Shown one piece after another: positions 35,139 through 42,500 of a stretch of DNA of 64,000 nucleotides (position 1 is the first letter of the stretch; each line of letters begins with the position of its first letter). The stretch is from Bin75 sp965223955 (GTDB lineage: Bacteria > Nitrospirota > Nitrospiria > Nitrospirales > UBA8639). Location: the NCBI GenBank assembly GCA_965223955.1, contig OZ245029.1:1736001-1800000 (forward strand). Reading direction: 5' to 3'. Both the position numbers and the translations under genes were made by a program. A model generated the notes under the pieces. That model was not told the DNA's origin. It did no database searches and saw only the letters and a list, made by a program, of their open reading frames with translations.

Positions 35139-35785
35139 ACCCGGCGCTGTTGCCCTGCGGAATCCCCGCCGGCCCCTCCGTCATCCCTGCCCCCCCGTCC
35201 GTCATCCCCGTATGTGTTCAGTCATTCGTTGACCATTCTCGCCCCGTCTTTCCCCTCCTTTGTCAGACAACCCCCTCAATCCCCCTTATCAGGGGGACGG
35301 CTTAGAGCCCCCCTGATAAGGGGGGCCAGTAGGTCGGATTAGCGAAGCGTAATCCGACAGCCCCCCGCAACCCGACGGTTTGGCAGGTTGTCGGGTTACG
35401 CCTGCGGCTAACCCGACCTACGGGGGCTGAACCTTGAAGGCACTGTCATCCCCGACCCCGATCGGGGATCCAGGGTCTTGCTTTTATTTGCAGGGGATCC
35501 AGATCCCGTAGGTCGGGTTAGCGCAGCGTAACCCGACAGCCCCCCCCGCCGTTGCTGGAGGGACAGGCCTGCGTGCCTGTCCTCTTGCCGTCATCCCCGA
35601 CCCGATCGGGGATCCAGTGTCTTGCTTTTATTTTCAGTTGTAGGGGCCGCATCTCATGCGGCCCGACCTTTCCGCAATCGTAGCCGCGCCATCCCGGATC
35701 AAAACCCGCGCCATCTCATGCCGCTATTTCCCCCTCCTTTGTTGTACTGTCCCGTGTGATTCCCTAGACTCTTCTGCTATCATGC
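35139..35785. repeat. Repeat field left of the IS/GHKL island
   Basis: From left: the end of the GT92 duplication (to about 35175); direct repeat DR-L 35201-35358, which contains the 20-nt motif CAGTCATTCGTTGACCAT, the large hairpin CCCCCTTATCAGGGGG / CCCCCTGATAAGGGGG (35281-35325) and a REP (35329-35358); a REP at 35390-35421; the ATCCCCGA hairpin near 35447; a REP at 35508-35537; GGAG plus hairpin GGACAGGC...GCCTGTCC (about 35562-35590); another ATCCCCGA hairpin; and GTAG plus hairpin GGGCCGCAT-CTC-ATGCGGCCC (about 35640-35664). No gene. Confidence 0.85.
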
Positions 35786-35818
35786 GTGGCATCGACTATG
35801 TCCACCAGAGGAGGACCC

Positions 35819-36772
35819 ATGGACATCAAACTGCATAAGTTAGCTCGCACCACCCCCGCCACCCGTCGCTACATCCAGACCGCCCCCAAAAGCGCCGCGA
35901 CCTTGGCCCGGGAACTCGGGGTCGCTGTGACCACCATCTATAAATGGAAGCGCGCCGGCCGGGTCCACGATGGCTCCCATGTCCGCCACCAGCTCCATGC
36001 CAGTACCTCCCCCGAGCAGGAAGCCCTTATCGCCGAATTGCGCACCCAATTGCGGTTGTCCCTCGACGATGTCACGGAGGTCATGAACCGCTGTAGTGCG
36101 ACCCCCTTAAGTCGGAGCGCGATCCATCGCTGCTTGGTGCGGCTGGGCGTCGCGCGGTTGCCCCCCGCCTCCCCCGACGCGCCGCCGGTGGGGCGGTTCG
36201 CGGCCACCCCCTGCGGCTACATTCATCTGGATCTGAAAGTGTTAAGCAAATGACAGAAGCAGCCCAGTTATGTGTTCGTGGCCATTGACCGCGCCACCCG
36301 CTATGTCTGGGTCAAGGTGCTGGCCCGGCGGACGGCCGCCACGGTGACGCAGGCCGTCGAAGAATTCCTGGCCGCGTTTCCGCACAAAGTGCACACCATC
36401 TTGACCGATAATGATGGCGCGTTTACCGATCGGTTTGCCGTGCACAAGCAAGGCAAACCGGCGGGCCAGCCGAGCGGCACGCATCGCCTGGCTCACGTGT
36501 GCCGGGCGCATGGGATCACTCATCGCCTGATCCGGCCCTATCATCCGCAGACCAATGGCATGGTGGAACGCTTTAACCGGCGGCTGAGTGACGCGTTACA
36601 GAGCCAGCCCCCGCTCCGGGCCCATTGCAGCAATCGGTTTCGGAGTCACGCCGAGCGGAACGCCTTTATCACACGGGTGGTGGACAATTACAATCGCACC
36701 CGGTTAAGGTGCCTCAACTATCAGGCCCCTTTGCACTTGTTACAGAATCTCACGGGACACAACACTTTGTAA
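35819..36772 (+). pseudogene. IS481/IS3-like integrase-type transposase interrupted by TGA
   Basis: ATG 35819 with GAGGAGGA upstream. The N-terminal helix-turn-helix (KSAATLARELGVAVTTIYKWKRAG) is followed by a linker and the start of the RNase H fold, IHLDLKVLSK. The frame then stops at TGA 36251-36253 and continues without shift: YVFVAIDRATRYVWVKVLARR, ILTDNDGAFTDRF, RPYHPQTNGMVERFNRRL, the DDE residues of rve integrases. In relatives this point reads K-x-P or similar, so a tryptophan or arginine codon has probably mutated to TGA. The right boundary is probably at TAGTTGACAGCC (36791-36802); the left boundary is unclear, near 35745. Confidence 0.8.
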
Positions 36773-36820
36773 GGGGAATTATCTAGAATAGTTGACAGCC
36801 CTATTTTTGCTGGATTCCCC

Positions 36821-37042
36821 TTGGGTGGGCGTTTCGGGTCTTTCGTTTTGTGGGCCGTGTTGAAACGTGGCTACAACGGGACTTACCACAACTGGAGCAT
36901 GAAACACACGAATCGGTATGTGAACGAGTTTACGTTCCGATTGAATGATGGCGGCGTACAGCGGGATACGCCAGACCGGATGGGATCGCTCTCACAAGCG
37001 TTGTGTGGGAAGCGGTTACGGTATCAGGAATTGGGGGCGTAA
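36821..37042 (+). pseudogene. C-terminal fragment of an IS1595 (ISXO2-like) transposase
   Basis: Only the last 70 or so residues remain: FVLWAVLKRGYNGTYHNWSMKHTNRYVNEFTFRLNDGG, then DRMGSLSQALCGKRLRYQELGA. This is the highly conserved end of the IS1595 DDE domain. No start, no N-terminus. It sits directly right of the IS481-like remnant and left of the STAS/ATPase pair. Confidence 0.85.
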
Positions 37043-37057
37043 TGAGAACGAACAGAA

Positions 37058-37360
37058 TTAAACAGTCGCTCTATCCCTTTGTTTCGCAGCTTTCAACGTG
37101 TGCTGCAAAATAAAATTATCTCGTGGCGTTAAATTGCAAAAGTCGATACGCAGCTTTCCATCATCATCAGTCAGTTCTGGCAACAGATTGATTATTGCTC
37201 CATTGAAGAATGACGAAGAAGTTAATCCAACTCCTTGAAAGTCTAACACGACTTTTTGGGAAGTTTTGAGCAAAGGATGGATCACATGAGACAGTTTCGC
37301 TCCATGCTCATATGTCCCGCAATAAGGACCAACAATGTCTTTAACGACCAATTCTTTCAT
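37058..37360 (-). CDS. STAS-like DUF4325 protein
   Basis: About 100 residues. The DUF4325 pattern is present: an N-terminal helix-strand (LVVKDIVGPYCGTYEHGAKLSHVIHPLL), SQKVVLDFQGVGLTSSSFFNGAIINLLPEL, and a C-terminal LRIDFCNLTPRDNFILQHTLKAA. The serine cluster (TSSSFF) occupies the place where STAS antagonists are phosphorylated. It overlaps the 3' end of the ATPase gene by 20 bases (start ATG 37360, or GTG 37369), so the two proteins are made together. By analogy with anti-sigma/anti-anti-sigma pairs the ATPase may bind or phosphorylate it. The target is unknown. Confidence 0.82.
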   Translation of the reverse strand: MKELVVKDIVGPYCGTYEHGAKLSHVIHPLLKTSQKVVLDFQGVGLTSSSFFNGAIINLLPELTDDDGKLRIDFCNLTPRDNFILQHTLKAAKQRDRATV

Positions 37361-38258
37361 CGTCTTCACTCAACATTAATTCGGCAATTTTTTGATTATC
37401 AAATTCAATGTTAATGCAGGATCCAGGAAAAGAAAAGGGTAATGTCCTACTTGCCGAGTTTCCAGCAACATCCTGCTGCCATGGCCCGTCAATAGATATG
37501 ATTTCTAATTTACCGCGCTGTTTGAGAAAATCACTGAGAATGGATAACCCGGCACCAATATTACGGGCTTTAGACTTTGATGATATACCTGCTTGTACGG
37601 CTAATGCAATAGCGCCTTCGTTTGCACTCAAACGTGGATATTTAGGAAGTAAAGTATCAAGAAATCCCACTCCAAGATCGGCAACTGAAAACATCAATCT
37701 ATTTTCAGTGGGATAGGCTTGAGCACTGATGTAGCAACCCATAGAAGATCGACTATGATCTATGACATTGTTGACGATCTCTGCAAGCGGAATATTTACG
37801 GCATCTTTCATGCGTTCCTCGGGTAAGAACAAATATCTATTCAACCACATGGCAATCGTATCGAAATACAATGGCTCGAATGATACCATCCTGCGAAGTC
37901 CGACACTGGTGCTTCGAGGTAAAGCTGTGATGGTTCCATCTCTGCCCTCAATGTGAAATTCTTTGTAAAAACCTTGATCCTCAAAGTATTTCTCGCATTC
38001 TGAATCTGTAGAATGGACGAAAACGATCGTTCTTGACCCTTGTTGCAAGAAACTTCTAATGAGAAGGGCAATAACATTTAATCCGAATGGGCGAATAAAA
38101 CGTATGTCTCTACACTCAAAAACAATTTCTGCGGATGAAGCGGTTTTCATGAATTCCCAGTAATCATTGAAAACCCTTTTATATGTATGGATTTGATTGT
38201 CACAGCGCCGTGGGAACGTAATCACATAACGATTTCTGAGCATACGTGAGTTTATCAT
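37341..38258 (-). CDS. Fused STAS-like and GHKL ATPase protein
   Basis: 305 residues. The N-terminal 110 residues resemble a STAS fold (SSAEIVFECRDIRFIRPFGLNVIALLIRSFLQQGSRTIVFVHS). The rest is a GHKL/HATPase_c domain with N-box E160-IVNNVIDHS, G1 box VADLGVGFLD (D194, G196, G198) and G2 box NIGAGLSIL (G235, G237). No histidine phosphotransfer domain, membrane helix or signal peptide, so it is a cytosolic, SpoIIAB/RsbW-like switch or an ATP-driven clamp. It forms an overlapping pair with DUF4325. The pair is visibly more AT-rich than the flanking DNA and lies among IS remnants, so it is acquired cargo. Such pairs occur sporadically in genomes; defence is a guess. Confidence 0.85.
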   Translation of the reverse strand: MINSRMLRNRYVITFPRRCDNQIHTYKRVFNDYWEFMKTASSAEIVFECRDIRFIRPFGLNVIALLIRSFLQQGSRTIVFVHSTDSECEKYFEDQGFYKEFHIEGRDGTITALPRSTSVGLRRMVSFEPLYFDTIAMWLNRYLFLPEERMKDAVNIPLAEIVNNVIDHSRSSMGCYISAQAYPTENRLMFSVADLGVGFLDTLLPKYPRLSANEGAIALAVQAGISSKSKARNIGAGLSILSDFLKQRGKLEIISIDGPWQQDVAGNSASRTLPFSFPGSCINIEFDNQKIAELMLSEDDERIGR

Positions 38259-38299
38259 AAACAGTTCGATCAGAACTAAAGACTCATGAACCCTCTCTT

Positions 38300-38431
38300 A
38301 AACAGGCCCATGATCGCGTAACCAAGACCTTGGCGACGTATCAGCCTTCCGGCAAGCCACCGAAGAAGCAGGGGAAGAAGAAGCCGAAACGGAGGGGGAA
38401 ATAAGGCTGTCAACTAAAATGGATAGTTCCC
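38300..38431 (+). mobile_element. Transposase tail remnant followed by an inverted copy of an IS end
   Basis: The plus-strand frame ending at TAA 38402-38404 encodes a helix and Lys-rich tail (AHDRVTKTLATYQPSGKPP, KKQGKKKPKRRGK), typical of transposase C-termini, without the rest of the gene. Directly after the stop, GGCTGTCAACTAAAATGG ATAGTTCCC at 38405-38431 is an imperfect inverted copy of the sequence at 36776-36802 that ends in TAGTTGACAGCC. The two inverted ends enclose the IS1595 fragment and the STAS/ATPase pair. Confidence 0.5.
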
Positions 38432-38439
38432 TTTGTAAG

Positions 38440-39248
38440 GAGGGTGAGGGGGGCATGAGGCATGTCCCTGGCTTTGACCAGGGATGGCGCCGCTACAGAA
38501 GAGGGGGCAGATCCCGTAGATCCCGTAGGTCGGATTAGCGAAGCGTAATCCGACGGTTTAGCAGTTTGGCAGGTTGTCGGGTTACGCCTGCGGCTAACCC
38601 GACCTACGGGGGCTGAACCTTGAAGGCACTGTCATCCCCGACCCTGATCGGGGATCCAGGGTGTATCTTTGTCTTTGTTTTGTGTAGGGGCCGCATCCCG
38701 GGTCAAAGCCCGGGACATGCCTCATGCGGCCCGACCTCTCCGCAGATCCCGTAGGTCGGGTTAGCGAAGCGTAACCCGACAGCCCCCCCCCGCCGTTGCT
38801 GTAGGGACAGGCCTGCGTGCCTGTCCTCTTGTTGTCATCCTGAACTCCTACTGTGTCATTCCGAGTTCCTACTTTGTCATTCTGAACGAAGTGAAGAATC
38901 TCTCACTCAAACACCGAACGCCAGGAAAAGCAGATCCTTCACTTCGTTCAGGATGACAATTCTGGTGTGGTCAGCCCCCTATTGTGTCAACGAATGACTG
39001 AACCTTTACAATCCCCGACCCCCTCCTTCCGTCATCCCCGTATGTGTTCAGTCATTCGTTGACCATTCTCGCCCCGTCTTTCCCCTCCTTTGTAAGACAA
39101 CCCCCTCAATCCCCCTTATCAGGGGGACTGCTTAGAGCCCCCCTGATAAGGGGGGCCCGTAGGTCGGATTAGCGAAGCGTAATCCGACGGTTTGGCAGGT
39201 TGTCGGGTTACGCCTGCAGCGTAACCCGACAGCCCCCGCAACCACCCC
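38440..39248. repeat. Repeat field right of the IS/GHKL island
   Basis: REPs at 38525-38554, 38576-38607, 38751-38780, 39159-39188 and a variant at 39202-39230. ATCCCCGA hairpin near 38635. GTAG plus GGGCCGCAT...ATGCGGCCC hairpin whose loop has been replaced by a second palindrome (CCCGGGTCAAAGCCCGGG, 38687-38735). GTAG plus GGACAGGC...GCCTGTCC (38802-38826). Inverted pair of the GAACGAAGTGAAG motif (38873-38960). GTCAACGAATGACTGAAC motif (38995) and its inverse (39043). Direct repeat DR-R 39031-39188, equal in length to DR-L 35201-35358. No gene. Confidence 0.85.
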
Positions 39249-39590
39249 CGCCGTTGCCCAAATGAAATTAGCCCTGAGCCCAAAATCTTTGAGTTTTACA
39301 GCCCCCTGCGACTGGTTTATTCTATTGTCTGTTTTAGATTCATTGGTCTGAAAGTGAGCAAAGACTGGCGTGGGCCCGTGGGGATTGCATGGGGCGCGGC
39401 ACAGGCAACCAACGGAACGGGCGAATGAAGACGAGGAGGTGCGGCGATGGGCATGACTTGGATGTGGTGGTGGAACGTACAGGACCGTACCGTCGTGGGC
39501 ACCGGGAGTGAGGTGAGCGGCCCGGGCGAGCGGGGGCAAGGAATCCTCATGCTGGCACCAGTCAGATTGGCACGATTTGTGAAGAGAGAG
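39249..39590. repeat. Leader repeat, copy 2 (upstream of the surface autotransporter)
   Basis: Same parts as 30101-30324 in the same order, with an additional internal segment 39402-39516 bounded by GCGGC on both sides. The frame open through this leader joins the surface protein gene. See the finding on the shared leader. Confidence 0.8.
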
Positions 39591-42500
39591 CCCTCCGGCT
39601 TCCGGCCCGAGTGTGGAGCCATGACCGCGCCTCGGGCGCGGGAGCAAGCCGACCCGCCATCGCCGCCTGACCGCCTGCCGTCCCGCCGGGGCGGCCGTCC
39701 CTCATCTCAGACCGTAGCCGCCGGTCGGCCGGCGGGTTTCGCGCGCCTCGCCGGCGCGCGGTGCGGGTTCCTCCGCCCCGCCCGGGCGCTGGCCGCCGCG
39801 GCGCTGCTCGCGCTCACCGGCGCCCTCGCCCTCCCCATCTCGACGGCCGAGGCGCAGACCGCCACCACCCTGGTCAGCAACGTCGGTCAGAGTCCAGTCG
39901 GTGCGGTGATGGACGTAATGAAGCTTGCACAAGTATTCATCACCGGTCCGAACGAGGACGGGTATACCCTGACTGGCGTCGACATCGTCTCTGCCAGCAG
40001 CAGCAGTTTCACGGCGATGGTGTGCGCGACGCTCACCCCCAACCCGTATCCCACATCGCCCTGCGAGGATCTCACGCCTCCTGGCAGCTTTGCGGTAGGA
40101 ACGATGTCCTTCACCGCCCCGGCGGATACCACGCTCACGAAAGACACGACCTATGCGGTGGTGGTGGACGCTGCCGAGATTCACGTCCAGCACGGCAGGG
40201 TGCAGGGTTGGAGTACTACGACCTCGGATAGCGAGGATATGGGGCACGATGACGAGTGGAGTATTCGCGACAGCTATTATCGGAATTATGGCCCTGGTGC
40301 TACGGACTGGGCTGCTGATGGCCCAGCGCTCCTCATCGCCATCAAGGGCTACGCGGCGGTCGCCGAGCCGCCGGAGCCGGACACCACCAGCAACGGCAGC
40401 GAGGTCGCCTCCGCGGGCACCACTCTCTCGCTGGCGTTCGACGGGCCGCTCGCCACCGCCAACCTGCCCCCGGCGAGCGCGTTTACGGTCACGGCCGGCG
40501 GCGTCTCCATCGCCATCGGCGGCGTCTCCGTCGACAGCAGCGCCACTGTCGGGGGCGTCAGCCTCTCGGGGCTCGACCCCGCGATCCTCCAGGGCCAGAC
40601 CGTCGAGCTGACCTATACCGACCCCACCACCGGCGACGACACCAACGCGCTCCAGACCGTCGCCGGCGCCGACGTGCGCACGTTCACCGTCACACTCACC
40701 AACAACTCGACCGTCACTGTGACGATCGAAAACGTGGAGGTGACGTCGACGCCGATGCTGGAATCGGACACCTACGGGGCGGGCGAGACAATCCAGTTCA
40801 CGGTGACCTTCACCGCAGCGGTGGACGTGACCGGGGATCCGGTTTTCACGTTCTCGCTCGGTAACTCGGGCGTGGGCAATATTCGGAATGTCGATGCAGC
40901 GTACGAGTCGGGCAGCGGCACTGCCGCGCTGGTCTTCGGATACACCGTGGTGTCGACCGACGTGGACGACAACGGCATTTACCAGCTCGGAGGCAGCGAC
41001 TTCGCCAGCAGGGACGGCCCGGTGGATCTCGATTCGGACGATTCGATCACCTTCACGGGGACCAGCACCGACGCCGTGCTCGCCTATGCCACCCGCGTGC
41101 AGCGGTCGGACCACAAGGTGGACGGCTCGCGGACATCGGTCGCCTCGACGGACGCGACGCTGAGCGGGCTCGCGGTCAACGACGGCAGCACGGACCTGAC
41201 GCTGACGCCGACCTTCGTGTCGGGCATGTACGCCTACGCCGCGTCGGTGGCGAGCACTGTCACCGAGGTGACGGTGACGGCGATGACGACCGATTCCGGG
41301 GCGATGATCGAATATCTGGACGCGGGGAACATGACGCTCACCGGGGTGACCGGCCACCAGGTGGCGGTGGGCGACACCATCATCAAGGTGAAGGTGACGG
41401 CCGAGGACGGTGACACGACCCAGACCTACACGGTGACGGTGAACCGGGCGGCGGCCATGCCCCCGACCTGCACGCTGAACACCGGCGACCTCTGGTGCGG
41501 CGTGGTCGCGGTGGGGCAGACCCAGCTTTCCGATTTTGGAGTGACTGCCTATGGATTCATTGGTGCGGTAGGTGACCTGTCGGACAATGACAGTAACAAG
41601 ACGTTCGCCATCGGAGCGAATTCCTACACGATTGACAGGGTTACCGTTGGGACATTAGTCGCCGGGGTAGAAGGGTACTTGACGTTCAGTCTGACCAGCG
41701 CCCTAACCGCCACCGATAAGGAAAATCTGGTGCTGCATGTGGGCAGCGCCTCGTTCGCGTTCAGTGATCGGCTCGCACATTCTGAACATCACTATCAATG
41801 GTCGAGCACCCTGGACTGGTCGTCGGAAAGCACGGTCACGCTGCGGCTGCGCGAGGCGCCCCAGGGCCCGGCCGCGCCGACCAATTTCATGGCCAGGCCG
41901 GCCGGCGACGCGAAGGTGGCGCTCTCCTGGGACGCGCCGGCGTCGGGTTCTGGCGTCATGCGCCACGAGTACCAGTTCAAGACGGACGGGAGCTACGGGA
42001 ACTGGACGCGGATTGCGAACAGCGCGGTCGGCGGCGCGAACCAGGCCGGGTTCACGGTGCCAGGGCTCACCAACGAGGTGCCCCACACCTTCCAGCTCCG
42101 CGCGGTGAGCGCCGCTGGCGACGGCGCCGCGGCGGAGGCGGGTCCGGTGACGCCGACGCCCGGCATCTGCGACCGCACGCAGCAGGTGCAGGACGAAATC
42201 CTGGGCGAGCTCTCCGGCGTGGATGACTGCGCCGAGGTGACCGTCGCGGACCTGGCCACGATCCCGGACCTGTACATCGAAAGAAAGAACGTCACGGCGC
42301 TCAAGTCGGGCGATTTCGCGGGGCTGTCGGCTCTGGAGAATCTCAGTCTGAGAGCCAACTCGCTCACCGAGCTTCCTTCGGACCTGTTCTCCGGCCTGTC
42401 GGCGCTGAGGCAGCTAGTTCTGAACGATAACTCGCTTTCGACTCTTCCCTCGGATGTGTTTTCCGGGCTGTCGTCGCTGGAGGATCTCTTTCTGAACAAC

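Noticed and set aside
21364..36253. In-frame TGA codons in a sulfotransferase (21364) and a transposase (36251) might mean recoding of TGA
   Set aside because: Other genes here end in TGA (ordinary stops and ATGA/TGATG couplings). The sulfotransferase also has a frameshift, and no selenocysteine-type element is seen. Simple mutation is enough.
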